Positions 34,170 to 43,138 of a DNA stretch of 64,000 nt are shown here, piece by piece; the stretch's first letter is position 1; each line of letters begins with the position of its first letter. The notes under the pieces are model-generated. The model did not search any database, was not told the origin of the DNA, and saw only the letters and a program-made list of their open reading frames with translations. A program made the position numbers and the translations under genes. This stretch comes from Variovorax sp. PBS-H4 (GTDB lineage: Bacteria > Pseudomonadota > Gammaproteobacteria > Burkholderiales > Burkholderiaceae_C): NCBI RefSeq assembly GCF_901827205.1, contig NZ_LR594675.1, forward strand, positions 5,946,001 to 6,010,000. Direction: 5' to 3'.

Positions 34170-35657
34170 TTACTCGATCGCCTTGCCCATGTCCTCGACC
34201 ACCTTCTTGGCGTCGCCGAAGACCATCATGGTCTTGTCCATGTAGAACAGCTCGTTGTCCAGCCCGGCATAGCCCGCGGCCATGCTGCGCTTGTTCACGA
34301 TCACCGTCTTGGCCTTGTAGGCCTCCAGGATCGGCATGCCGTAGATCGGCGTGCCCTTGGTGAGCGCGGCCGGGTTCACCACGTCGTTGGCCCCCAGGAT
34401 GATCGCCACGTCGGCCTGCGCGAACTCGCCGTTGATGTCCTCCATCTCGAACACCTGGTCGTAGGGCACCTCGGCCTCCGCCAGCAGCACGTTCATGTGC
34501 CCCGGCATGCGCCCGGCCACCGGGTGGATCGCGTACTTCACCGTCACGCCCTTCTCGGTGAGCTTCTGCGCCAGCTCGTTGACCGCGTGCTGCGCGCGCG
34601 CCACCGCCAGCCCATAGCCGGGCACGATGATCACGGTCTCGGCGTTGGAGAGCATGTAGGCCGCGTCGTCGGCGCTGCCGCTCTTGACCGGGCGCTGCTC
34701 CTGGGCCGCGCCCGTGGCCGTTGCCGGCTCGCCGCCGAAGCCGCCCAGGATCACGTTGAAGAACGAGCGGTTCATCGCCTTGCACATGATGTAGCTCAGG
34801 ATCGCCCCCGAGCTGCCCACCAGCGAGCCCGCCACGATCAGCATGGCGTTGTTCAGGCTGAAGCCGATGCCCGCGGCCGCCCAGCCCGAGTAGCTGTTGA
34901 GCATCGACACCACCACCGGCATGTCCGCCCCGCCGATCGGGATGATGATCAGCACCCCCATCACGAAGGCCAGCAGCAGCATCAGGAAGAAGGCAGTCCA
35001 GCTCTCGGTGGCCATGTACACCAGCCCCAGGCCGATGGTCGCGAGCCCCAGCACCAGGTTGAGCATGTGCTGGCCCTTGAACTGCACCGGCGCACCCTGG
35101 AACAGGCGGAACTTGTACTTGCCCGAGAGCTTGCCGAAGGCGATGACCGAGCCGCTGAAGGTGATGGCGCCGATGGCCGCGCCCAGGAACAGCTCCAGCC
35201 GGTTGCCCGCCGGAATCGCCCAGCGCGCCAGGCCGTCGACCACGTAGGCACCCTCGGGCGTGTTGCCCCCGATGAGCGCAGCCACCGGAGGCGGCGTGAT
35301 GCCGAAGGCCCACGGCTCGACCACGGCCGCCACCGCGATGAAGACAGCCGCCAGACCGATCATGCTGTGGAAGAAGGCGACCAGCTCGGGCATCTGGGTC
35401 ATCTCGACAGTCTTGGCGCGGTAGGCGCCGTAGCCGCCGCCCACCACCAGGCCCAGCAGCACCCAGGCCATGCCCTGGCCCCTGCCGCCGGCGAGCTGCA
35501 CGATCAGCGCCGCGGTGGTCAGGATGGCGATGGCCATGCCGGCCATGCCGAACATGTTGCCGCGGATCGAGGTGGTCGGATGGCTCAGGCCCTTGAGGGA
35601 CTGGATGAAGCAGACGCTGGCGACCAGGTACAGCAGCGTGACGACGTTCATCGACAT
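34170..35657 (-). CDS. pntB: NAD(P) transhydrogenase subunit beta
   Basis: A 495-residue subunit with about nine membrane helices (domain II) and a C-terminal NADP(H)-binding domain III, recognised by IVPGYGLAVARAQHAVNEL and IYGMPILEAYKAKTV. With the alpha subunits it couples proton re-entry to hydride transfer from NADH to NADP+, supplying NADPH for biosynthesis. Starts at 35657 (MSMNVV) or two codons later. It begins 2 bases after the pntAB stop, so the subunits are co-translated. Confidence 0.95.
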   Translation of the reverse strand: MSMNVVTLLYLVASVCFIQSLKGLSHPTTSIRGNMFGMAGMAIAILTTAALIVQLAGGRGQGMAWVLLGLVVGGGYGAYRAKTVEMTQMPELVAFFHSMIGLAAVFIAVAAVVEPWAFGITPPPVAALIGGNTPEGAYVVDGLARWAIPAGNRLELFLGAAIGAITFSGSVIAFGKLSGKYKFRLFQGAPVQFKGQHMLNLVLGLATIGLGLVYMATESWTAFFLMLLLAFVMGVLIIIPIGGADMPVVVSMLNSYSGWAAAGIGFSLNNAMLIVAGSLVGSSGAILSYIMCKAMNRSFFNVILGGFGGEPATATGAAQEQRPVKSGSADDAAYMLSNAETVIIVPGYGLAVARAQHAVNELAQKLTEKGVTVKYAIHPVAGRMPGHMNVLLAEAEVPYDQVFEMEDINGEFAQADVAIILGANDVVNPAALTKGTPIYGMPILEAYKAKTVIVNKRSMAAGYAGLDNELFYMDKTMMVFGDAKKVVEDMGKAIE

Positions 35658-35659
35658 GG

Positions 35660-35992
35660 TCAGTGGCCCCCCGCCTTGGCCGCTGCAGCAGCCGGGGCCT
35701 TCTTGTCCTTCTTCCTGAACATCTCCAGCATGCGCCGGGTGACGAGGAAGCCGCCGAAGACGTTGACCGCTGCCAGGGCCACGGCCAGCACGCCCATGCC
35801 CTTGCCCAGCCAGGTGGTGGTGAGCGCGGCCGCGAGCATGGCGCCCACGATGACGATGGCGGAGATGGCGTTGGTCACGGCCATCAGCGGCGTGTGCAGC
35901 GCAGGGGTGACGGTCCAGACCACGTGGTAGCCCACGTAGATGGCCAGCACGAAGATGATCAGGTTGATGACGGTATGGGATACCGGGTCCAT
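35660..35992 (-). CDS. pntAB: Proton-translocating transhydrogenase, membrane part of split alpha subunit
   Basis: A 110-residue protein with three or four helices (NLIIFVLAIYVGYHVVW; LHTPLMAVTNAISAIVIVG) matching the membrane segment fused to PntA in E. coli but separate here. A lysine/alanine-rich tail (RKKDKKAPAAAAAKAGG) follows. The three-gene alpha1-alpha2-beta arrangement, with 25 and 2 base gaps, is the common non-enteric form. It anchors the soluble PntA domain to PntB. Confidence 0.92.
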   Translation of the reverse strand: MDPVSHTVINLIIFVLAIYVGYHVVWTVTPALHTPLMAVTNAISAIVIVGAMLAAALTTTWLGKGMGVLAVALAAVNVFGGFLVTRRMLEMFRKKDKKAPAAAAAKAGGH

Positions 35993-36017
35993 GGCTTTCT
36001 CCTCGTTCGGCTTGTTC

Positions 36018-37133
36018 TTACTTGCGGGTGAGCTGGCCGTCGCGGCTCATCAGGCAGGCAGCGACGATGTCGTCTTCGAGATCGATCTTGAAGCCGCCCT
36101 CCTTGGGGAGCACGAGCTTGAGGAAGTCGAGCACGTTGCGCGCGTAGAGCGAGGAGGCGTCGGCGGCCACGAGGGCGGGCAGGTTGGTCTCGCCCACGAG
36201 GGTGACGCCGTGCTTGACGACGGTGCGCCCGGGCTCGGTCAGGGGGCAGTTGCCGCCTTGGGGGGCGGCGAGGTCGACGACGACGGAGCCGGGCTTCATG
36301 GCCTTGACCATGTCCTCGGTGACGAGCACGGGGGCGGGCCGGCCGGGGATGAGCGCGGTGGTGATGACGACGTCGGCCTGGGCCACGCGCTTGGCGACTT
36401 CGGCTTTCTGGCGATCGAGCCAGCTCTGGGGCATGGGGCGGGCATAGCCGCCGACGCCTTCGGCGGCTTCCTTTTCTTCCTGGGTCTCGTAGGGCACGTC
36501 GATGAACTTGGCGCCCAGGGACTCAACCTGCTCCTTGACGGAGGGGCGCACGTCCGAGGCCTCGATGACGGCACCCAGGCGCTTGGCAGTGGCGATGGCC
36601 TGCAGGCCAGCGACGCCGACGCCCAGGATGACGACGCGCGCGGCCTTGACGGTGCCCGCAGCGGTCATGAGCATGGGAAAGAAGCGCTGGTAGCGGTCGG
36701 CGGCGATCATGACGGCCTTGTAGCCGGCGATGTTGGCCTGGGAAGAGAGCACGTCCATGCTCTGGGCGCGGGTGGTGCGGGGGGCGGCTTCCAGCGCAAA
36801 GCCGGTGAGGCCGGCCTCCGCGAGCCTTTGCAGGCCCTGGGCATCGAAGGGGTTGAGCATGCCCACCACCACGGTGCCAGGCTTCATGAGCGCAGCCTCG
36901 GCGTGCGTGGGTGCACGCACCTTGAGCACGAGCTCGCAGGCAAAGGCGCCAGCGGCATCGGTGATCTCGGCACCGGCACCCTGGTAGGCGGCATCGGTGA
37001 GCGACGCAGCAACGCCGGCGCCGGACTGCACACGCACCGTGTGCCCCTGCGCGACAAGCTTCTTGGCCGTCTCCGAAGTCACGGCCACTCGGGTTTCGCC
37101 GGGCACAGTCTCGGCCGGCACGCCTATCAGCAT
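36018..37133 (-). CDS. pntA: NAD(P) transhydrogenase subunit alpha part 1 (NAD-binding)
   Basis: A 371-residue soluble domain I, related to alanine dehydrogenase. MLIGVPAETVPGETRVAVTS is the typical start, VVILGVGVAGLQAIATAKRLGA is the NAD-binding fold and the RQ-loop PRTTRAQSMDVLSSQAN is present. It binds NAD(H) and passes hydride to domain III of PntB. A GAGGAG box precedes ATG 37133; the open frame further upstream lacks homology. First gene of the pntA-pntAB-pntB operon, divergent from a response regulator. Confidence 0.94.
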   Translation of the reverse strand: MLIGVPAETVPGETRVAVTSETAKKLVAQGHTVRVQSGAGVAASLTDAAYQGAGAEITDAAGAFACELVLKVRAPTHAEAALMKPGTVVVGMLNPFDAQGLQRLAEAGLTGFALEAAPRTTRAQSMDVLSSQANIAGYKAVMIAADRYQRFFPMLMTAAGTVKAARVVILGVGVAGLQAIATAKRLGAVIEASDVRPSVKEQVESLGAKFIDVPYETQEEKEAAEGVGGYARPMPQSWLDRQKAEVAKRVAQADVVITTALIPGRPAPVLVTEDMVKAMKPGSVVVDLAAPQGGNCPLTEPGRTVVKHGVTLVGETNLPALVAADASSLYARNVLDFLKLVLPKEGGFKIDLEDDIVAACLMSRDGQLTRK

Positions 37134-37358
37134 GGGGGATCTCCTCGGGGCTACGTTGGAATTCGCGCCGAGCTTACATGAAGATGACAGCGGGATGCCG
37201 CCTGCACTGTTGCCAGGGTGCACGGAGCTGGCGGTGGGCCCTCGCTGTGCACGCACGCCCCCTTCCAATTCAGCGCCTGCTTCATGTACAGTGCGATCCG
37301 CGCGTGACCGGCGCCCAGAATGGCCGGCCGCGTGGAACAAGAATTTTCAGGGAGTGCT

Positions 37359-38087
37359 ATGCGAATAGCGATGCTCGACGACGAGCCGCGCGAGATCGAA
37401 TCGATCCAGCGCGCGATGGCAATTAGCGGTCACGAGTGCCACGGCTATGCCAACGGCAAGTCTTTGCTGCGCGGACTCCGAGCCCAGCGCTACGACCTGC
37501 TGGTGCTCGGCTGGCGTCCCCCCGACCTCGAAGGAATCAAGATGGTCCGGCGGCTGCGCGAGCGCTTCGGCAATCGTCTCCCGCTGCTCCTCACGGCCGG
37601 CCCTGAGCACAGGGCCCGGCTGACCACCGCTCTGCTGGCCGGCGCGGACGACTTCATGGTGAAGCCGCTGGGTAGCGCCGAACTGCAGGCGCGCGTGCAC
37701 GCCCTGCTCCGCCGTGCATATCCGACACGTTTCGAGAGAGAACTGGTCTACGGGCCCTATCACTTCTCACCGCTCACCGGTACGATCCGCCTGCACGGGG
37801 AACCGGTGCGGTTGAAACAGCGCGAGTACGAACTCGCGCTGCTCCTGTTTCGCAACATCGGCCGATTGCTTCCGCGCGCGTACCTGATGCTGAACGTCTG
37901 GGGGCAAGAGCTCGAGGCCGGTTCGCGTTCGCTCGACACGCATGTGTCGCGGCTGCGCGCCAGGCTGGATCTGCGTCCCGGCAACGGCATGATCCTGGCC
38001 TCGGTCTACGGGTTGGGTTACCGGCTGGAATACATCGCCGGTGACGATGCCGAGTCGCCGTATCCCACGGCAAAGGCAGCAGAATAA
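37359..38087 (+). CDS. OmpR-like response regulator lacking the phospho-acceptor Asp
   Basis: A 242-residue two-domain protein. The receiver keeps D7-D8, T79 and K102 of the acidic pocket, but the acceptor position in DLLVLGWRPPDLEG is Gly51 where canonical proteins read Asp (codon GGC versus GAC). The C-terminal winged helix (RLKQREYELALLLFRNIGR; SRSLDTHVSRLRARL) is a normal OmpR DNA-binding domain. No histidine kinase is adjacent. It probably works without aspartyl phosphorylation, as in known atypical or pseudo-receivers. GGGAG precedes ATG 37359. DUF4019 follows 22 bases later and may be a target. Confidence 0.85.
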   Translation: MRIAMLDDEPREIESIQRAMAISGHECHGYANGKSLLRGLRAQRYDLLVLGWRPPDLEGIKMVRRLRERFGNRLPLLLTAGPEHRARLTTALLAGADDFMVKPLGSAELQARVHALLRRAYPTRFERELVYGPYHFSPLTGTIRLHGEPVRLKQREYELALLLFRNIGRLLPRAYLMLNVWGQELEAGSRSLDTHVSRLRARLDLRPGNGMILASVYGLGYRLEYIAGDDAESPYPTAKAAE

Positions 38088-38109
38088 TTAATCGAGGAGT
38101 GAAGTCACC

Positions 38110-38544
38110 ATGAAACAAGCGTTCCGAATCCTATTGGCAGTTGTCCTCCTCGGCGGCTGGCTGCAGTTCGCCATCGCGCAGGACGCGGAACCGAGCGACC
38201 TGGTCCGTGGCGGCCTGCAAGCGATCCAGATGATCGATCAGAACAAGACCGGCGAACTCTGGGACGGCGCCACGCCAGCCGCCCGCAAGCGCGTGAGCCG
38301 CGACGACTTCGTGAACCAGGTCGCCAAGGCACGCACCCCGCTGGGCGCCGCGCAGCAGCGTACCTGGGTTGCCATCAATCGGCAGGTGGTTGCGGAGAGC
38401 AACCAGGAACTCGCCGGTCAATACGTGAGCATCGAATACGAGACGCGCTTTGCCAACAAGGCGAACGCCACCGTGCGCGAGCTGGTGACTTTTCAGCTGG
38501 GCGATGATCGGGTCTGGCGTTTTTCGGGCTACGTACTGCGCTGA
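38110..38544 (+). CDS. DUF4019 secreted protein
   Basis: A 144-residue protein with a Sec signal peptide (residues 1-23, FRILLAVVLLGGWLQFAIA, cleavage before QDAEP), so probably periplasmic. The mature part (AIQMIDQNKTGELWDGATP; TWVAINRQVV; VSIEYETRFANKA) matches DUF4019, a small NTF2-like fold of unknown function that in relatives can be attached to regulators. It follows the atypical response regulator at 22 bases and precedes the Nudix gene at 10 bases, so the three are probably one transcript. Confidence 0.75.
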   Translation: MKQAFRILLAVVLLGGWLQFAIAQDAEPSDLVRGGLQAIQMIDQNKTGELWDGATPAARKRVSRDDFVNQVAKARTPLGAAQQRTWVAINRQVVAESNQELAGQYVSIEYETRFANKANATVRELVTFQLGDDRVWRFSGYVLR

Positions 38545-38554
38545 GGGTGCGCTG

Positions 38555-39040
38555 ATGGCGCATCGCTGGAAGCCCAACGTCACCGTTGCCGCGGTGATCG
38601 AGCAGGACGGCCGCTTCCTCGTGGTCGAGGAAGAGACGAGCGATGGCCTGCGGCTGAACTCGCCTGCAGGCCACCTGGATCCCGGTGAGTCCCCGGTCGA
38701 AGGCTGCGCGCGCGAGACGCTGGAAGAAACCGCCCACCGCTTCACCCCGGCCGCACTGGTGGGCATCTACATGGCGCGCCAGCACGGCGCGCGTGGCGAG
38801 GACACCACCTATCTGCGCTTCGCCTTCTGCGGCACGCTGGGCGCTCGCGAGCCCGGCCGCGCACTGGACCACGGGATCGTGCGCACCTTGTGGATGACCG
38901 CCGAGGAGCTGCGGGCGAGCCGCGAGCGGCATCGCAGCCCGTTGCTGTTGCAATGCGTGGACGACTATCTGGCCGGGCGACGCTATCCGCTGGCGCTCAT
39001 TCATGTCCACCCCTCGGTGAACGGCGAGAGCGAGGCCTGA
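38555..39040 (+). CDS. Nudix hydrolase (NudJ-like)
   Basis: A 161-residue hydrolase. The Nudix box is GHLDPGESPVEGCARETLEE, giving the REx2EE metal-binding helix. The start MAHRWKPNVTVAAVIEQDGR and the C-terminal LIHVHP resemble NudJ, a phosphatase of nucleotides and thiamine or HMP pyrophosphate that lies next to mnmA in E. coli; here the mnmA gene is adjacent but convergent. It begins 10 bases after the DUF4019 stop. The exact substrate is not fixed by sequence. Confidence 0.87.
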   Translation: MAHRWKPNVTVAAVIEQDGRFLVVEEETSDGLRLNSPAGHLDPGESPVEGCARETLEETAHRFTPAALVGIYMARQHGARGEDTTYLRFAFCGTLGAREPGRALDHGIVRTLWMTAEELRASRERHRSPLLLQCVDDYLAGRRYPLALIHVHPSVNGESEA

Positions 39041-39102
39041 GCGCCCACGACCGCCCGGGCTGCAACTCGCACCAGAGCCGGTAACACGTGTTCCGATGAA
39101 GC

Positions 39103-40212
39103 TCAGCCCGCCCGCGAGATGACGCCGCCGCCCAGGCAAACCTCGCCGTGGTAGAGCACGGCCGACTGCCCCGGCGTTACCGCCCATTGCGGCTCAGCGA
39201 AGGAAAGGTGGAACGCCCCGTTGGCGCCCTCGGCCAGTGTGCAGCCGGCATCGGCTTGCCGGTAGCGCGACTTCGCCGCATAGCCGCCGGCGGACGGCGC
39301 CTCGCCGGCAACCCAGCTCGCATCCTCGGCCTCCAGTGCAGGCGAGAGCAGCCAGGGATGGTCGTGGCCCTGCACCACCCACAGGGTGTTGGTTTCGAGG
39401 TCCTTGCGCGCCACGAACCAGGGCGCATGCTCGCCGGCGCCCCGCTGCGCCCCCTTGGGCTTGAGGCCGCCGATGCCCAGGCCCTGGCGCTGGCCGAGGG
39501 TGTAGAAGCTCAGGCCCTGGTGCTCGCCGATGCGCCGGCCTCGCTCGTCGCGGATGGGCCCAGGCGCCTTGGAGATGTAGCGGTTGAGAAATTCCCGAAA
39601 CGGCCGCTCGCCGATGAAGCAGATGCCGGTCGAATCCTTCTTCCTGGCATTGGGCAGGCCGATCTCATCGGCGATGCGGCGTACTTCCGTCTTGTGCAGC
39701 TCGCCGACGGGAAACATCGCCTTCGCCAGCTGCTGCTGGCTCAGCCGATGCAGGAAATAGCTCTGGTCCTTCGCTGGGTCGAGGCCCTTCAGCAGCTCGT
39801 AACGCTGGCTCGCGGCATTGAAGCGCACACGCGCATAGTGGCCGGTGGCAATCCTTTCCGCGCCCAGGCGCATCGCGTGATCGAGGAACGCCTTGAACTT
39901 GATCTCTGCGTTGCACAGCACGTCCGGGTTGGGCGTGCGGCCGGCCTGGTACTCGCGCAGGAATTCGGCAAAGACGCGGTCCTTGTAGTCGGCGGCGAAG
40001 TTGACGTGCTCGATCTCGATGCCCAGCACGTCAGCCACGCTGGCGGCGTCGACGAAGTCGATGTTCGAGGAACAGTATTCGCTGTCGTCGTCGTCCTCCC
40101 AGTTCTTCATGAAGATGCCGACCACCTCGTGGCCCTGCTGCTTGAGCAGGTGCGCCGTGACCGCGGAGTCCACCCCGCCGCTCAGGCCCACCACGATGCG
40201 CTGCTTGTCCAT
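39103..40212 (-). CDS. mnmA: tRNA-specific 2-thiouridylase MnmA
   Basis: A 369-residue enzyme that puts sulfur on U34 of Lys, Glu and Gln tRNAs. The PP-loop IVVGLSGGVDSAVTAHLLK binds ATP, and the two catalytic cysteines lie in NPDVLCNAEIKF and DSTGICFIGERPF. Length is standard. Start ATG 40212 (MDKQRIVVG) is preferred to one nine codons upstream. It is divergent from the wax ester synthase gene and converges on the Nudix gene. Confidence 0.96.
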   Translation of the reverse strand: MDKQRIVVGLSGGVDSAVTAHLLKQQGHEVVGIFMKNWEDDDDSEYCSSNIDFVDAASVADVLGIEIEHVNFAADYKDRVFAEFLREYQAGRTPNPDVLCNAEIKFKAFLDHAMRLGAERIATGHYARVRFNAASQRYELLKGLDPAKDQSYFLHRLSQQQLAKAMFPVGELHKTEVRRIADEIGLPNARKKDSTGICFIGERPFREFLNRYISKAPGPIRDERGRRIGEHQGLSFYTLGQRQGLGIGGLKPKGAQRGAGEHAPWFVARKDLETNTLWVVQGHDHPWLLSPALEAEDASWVAGEAPSAGGYAAKSRYRQADAGCTLAEGANGAFHLSFAEPQWAVTPGQSAVLYHGEVCLGGGVISRAG

Positions 40213-40398
40213 GGGGCGCGATTGTCCCAGGCCGGCCATGCCAACGCTGATGCGGGGTAATCACGGCACATGCGAAGGTGGCCGCCTCTGCGGGTCTTCA
40301 TCCAGTTGAAAGAAGTGGCGCCGAGGTTCACACTGCAACGCCGATCGGAGGCATAACAACGCGGACGGAATGCCGAGACGTTCGCCAAGGAGACACGC

Positions 40399-42009
40399 AT
40401 GGATCACCTCAGCGGCATGGACGCTTCGTTCCTGCACCTCGAGACCCCCGAATCGCCGATGCACGTCGGGAGCCTGCATCTGATCGATCTGCCGCCCGGC
40501 TACGACGGCGATTTCGCCGAGGATGCCAAGAAGTACCTGAGCGGGCGCCTGCACCTGGCCGCAGTGTTCGTGCGCAAGCTGGCGATGATGCCCTTCGACC
40601 TCGCCAACCCCGTGTGGGTGGACGACGACGACCTGGACCTGGACCACCACATCCACCACGTGATCATGCCGAGGCCCGGTACCCTGGCGCAGCTGGAGCG
40701 GCTGGTGGGGCGGCTGCATTCCTCCCTGCTGGACCGCAGCCGTCCGCTGTGGGAGATGCACATCATCGAGGGCCTGCAGACCGGCCAGGTGGCGCTCTAC
40801 AGCAAGATGCATCATGCCGCGATCGACGGTCAGGCCGGGGTCGCGGTGGCCAAGGCGCTGTTCGACATCTCCGAGACGCACGCGCCGGTGAAGGCGCCGC
40901 GCGTGACGCGTCGCCCCGATGCGTCGCAGCTCGGCATGGCCGAACTGGCCACGGCTGCGCTGAGCAATGCGGTGCAGCAATACGTGAAGCTGATCCAGTC
41001 GATCCCCGCCACCGCCAAGGCCATCGGCAACGTGCTGATGCCGATGTCGGAGGGGAGCGGCCAGCGCAAGTTCGAGCTGCCCAAAGCCTTGCGCACCGCG
41101 CCGCGCACGCCACTCAACGTCTCGATCACCAACCAGCGCTCCTTCGCTGCGCGGTCCGTTCCGCTGGCCGAGGTCAAGCAGATGGCGAAGGCCACCGGCA
41201 CCAGCCTCAACGACATCGTGCTGGCCATCTGCGCCGGCGCGCTGCGCCGCTATCTGGCCGACTACGGCTGCAAGCCCGCCAAGCCGCTGATCGCGGGTGT
41301 GCCGGTGTCGCTGCGCAGCGAAGGCAACACCGACCTCAACAACCAGGTCTCCGTGATGCTGGTGAGCCTGGCCACGGACATTGCCGATCCGCTGAAGCGG
41401 CTCGCGGCCATCCATGAATCTTCCAGCGAAGGCAAGAAGCTCACCGGCAATGTCAAGGCGGCGATCCCGACCGACTTTCCCTCGCTCGGTGTGCCCTCGC
41501 TGATGTCGGGCCTGGCGTCGCTCTATGGACGCTCAGGGTTGGCGGACAAGCTGCCGCCGGTCGCCAACGTGGCGATCTCCAATGTGCCCGGGCCTTCGTT
41601 CGCGCTCTACTTCGCGGGGGCCAAGGTGGCGAGCTACTTCCCGGTTTCGATTTCGGGCCATGGGCTCGCGTTGAACATGACCGTGCAGAGCTACAACGGC
41701 GCGCTCGACTTCGGCCTCACGGCTTGCCGGCGCGCGGTGCCGGACGTGGCGGACCTGGGGGACTATGTGGTGGCGGAACACAAGAAGCTGTTCGGATTGA
41801 TCGTCGCGGACGCTGCGCAGGCTGCGGCGGTTGATTCCGCCGTCGTGCCAGCACCGGACACTGCCACCGTGGTGAAGGCACCTTCGAAGAAGCGTGCTGC
41901 AAAGTCGCCGGTGGCGAAAAAGAAAGTCGCAGCAAAAGCCGCGCGCCCTGCGATGTCGAAGGCCCCGCGCAAGACCGCCGTGGGCAAGCGCGCCGCAGCG
42001 CTGAACTGA
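40399..42009 (+). CDS. Wax ester synthase/diacylglycerol acyltransferase (WS/DGAT)
   Basis: A 536-residue acyltransferase. The active motif HHAAIDG has H138-H139 and D143 (HHxxxDG), and MDHLSGMDASFLHLETP and the PLWEMHIIEGL block are family signatures. It makes wax esters or triacylglycerol from acyl-CoA, often for carbon storage. The last 44 residues (493-536) are a Lys/Ala/Pro tail (KKRAAKSPVAKKKVAAKAAR), like histone H1 or AlgP repeats and unusual for the family (normally ends near 480). AAGGAG precedes the start. fadD, 6 kb away, could provide acyl-CoA. Confidence 0.92.
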   Translation: MDHLSGMDASFLHLETPESPMHVGSLHLIDLPPGYDGDFAEDAKKYLSGRLHLAAVFVRKLAMMPFDLANPVWVDDDDLDLDHHIHHVIMPRPGTLAQLERLVGRLHSSLLDRSRPLWEMHIIEGLQTGQVALYSKMHHAAIDGQAGVAVAKALFDISETHAPVKAPRVTRRPDASQLGMAELATAALSNAVQQYVKLIQSIPATAKAIGNVLMPMSEGSGQRKFELPKALRTAPRTPLNVSITNQRSFAARSVPLAEVKQMAKATGTSLNDIVLAICAGALRRYLADYGCKPAKPLIAGVPVSLRSEGNTDLNNQVSVMLVSLATDIADPLKRLAAIHESSSEGKKLTGNVKAAIPTDFPSLGVPSLMSGLASLYGRSGLADKLPPVANVAISNVPGPSFALYFAGAKVASYFPVSISGHGLALNMTVQSYNGALDFGLTACRRAVPDVADLGDYVVAEHKKLFGLIVADAAQAAAVDSAVVPAPDTATVVKAPSKKRAAKSPVAKKKVAAKAARPAMSKAPRKTAVGKRAAALN

Positions 42010-42054
42010 ACGCTCTCCCACAGCCCGCTTGCCGCCCCCTGCCGGGAGACGGCG

Positions 42055-43035
42055 TCAATCGCGAAGCCCGGCGAGAATTTCGTAGGACTTCAGGCGCGCT
42101 TCATGATCGAACACCTGCGAGGTGATCATCAGCTCGTCGGCGCCCGTCTGCTCGATGAAGGCCTTTACCCCAGCGCGCACCGTGTCTTTCGATCCCACCG
42201 CCGCACAGGACAGCACCGAGTCGAGCAGGGCGTTCTCGGCGGGCCCGATGCGCGCGCGGTAGTTCGCCACCGGTGGCGGCAGCTGTCCCGGCCGGCCGCT
42301 GCGCAGATTCACGAAGGCCTGCTGCCAGGAACTGGAGCGGAACTCGGCTTCCTCGTCGGTCTCTGCCGCGAACACGTTGAAACCCAGCATCACATAGGGC
42401 TTGGCCAGCTGCCTGGAGGGCTTGAAGGTGTCTCGATAGATGCGGATGGCCTGCATGAGCTGCTGCGGTGCGAAGTGCGAGGCAAAGGCATAGGGCAGGC
42501 CCAGGTGCGCCGCAAGCTGCGCCCCGAAGGTGCTCGAGCCGAGAATCCACACGGGCACCTCGAGGCCCGCGCCGGGCACAGCGCGCACCGCCTGTTGCGG
42601 CTGCTTGGACATGAAGTCCATCAGCTCGACCACGTCCTGAGGAAACTGATCGGCGTCGGATTGCAGGTCGCGCCGCAAAGCACGCGCAGTGCGCTGGTCC
42701 GAGCCCGGCGCGCGCCCGAGGCCGAGGTCGACACGGCCGGGGTAGAGCGACTCCAGGGTGCCGAACTGCTCGGCAATCACCAGCGGCGAGTGATTGGGCA
42801 GCATCACGCCGCCGGCGCCGATGCGGATGGTGGAGGTGCCGGCGCCGATGTGGGCCAGCAGCACGGCCGTGGCCGCACTCGCGATGCCCGGCATGCCGTG
42901 GTGCTCCGCGAGCCAATAGCGCCGGTAGCCAAGCTTCTCGCCGTGCTGCGCCAGGCCGAGCGAGTTCCGGAAGGACTGCGCGGCGTCGCTGCCTTCGGTG
43001 ATGGGAGAAAGGTCGAGGATCGAGAAGGGCACCAT
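42055..43035 (-). CDS. Luciferase-like (LLM class) flavin-dependent oxidoreductase
   Basis: A 326-residue TIM-barrel flavoprotein. FSILDLSPITEGSDAAQSFR and RYWLAEHHGMPGIASAA are hallmarks of the alkanal monooxygenase-like group annotated as YhbW-like, and LGRAPGSDQRTARAL is the FMN/F420 site. It would use reduced flavin and oxygen on an unknown small substrate. It is divergent from the EVE-domain gene across 103 bases and converges on the WS/DGAT gene with 45 bases between. Confidence 0.9.
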   Translation of the reverse strand: MVPFSILDLSPITEGSDAAQSFRNSLGLAQHGEKLGYRRYWLAEHHGMPGIASAATAVLLAHIGAGTSTIRIGAGGVMLPNHSPLVIAEQFGTLESLYPGRVDLGLGRAPGSDQRTARALRRDLQSDADQFPQDVVELMDFMSKQPQQAVRAVPGAGLEVPVWILGSSTFGAQLAAHLGLPYAFASHFAPQQLMQAIRIYRDTFKPSRQLAKPYVMLGFNVFAAETDEEAEFRSSSWQQAFVNLRSGRPGQLPPPVANYRARIGPAENALLDSVLSCAAVGSKDTVRAGVKAFIEQTGADELMITSQVFDHEARLKSYEILAGLRD

Positions 43036-43138
43036 GGTCGCGCATCATGGCCCGATCGCGATGATCGTGCTGGCGCAAGCCATTTCCGGGTTCTGATAAA
43101 ACGTCGTGCTGTTGCCATCCACCAAAGCCGATGCTGCC

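Noticed and set aside
32727..35930. 1067-codon open frame on the plus strand
   Set aside because: Antisense to fadD and pntB; no recognisable domain.
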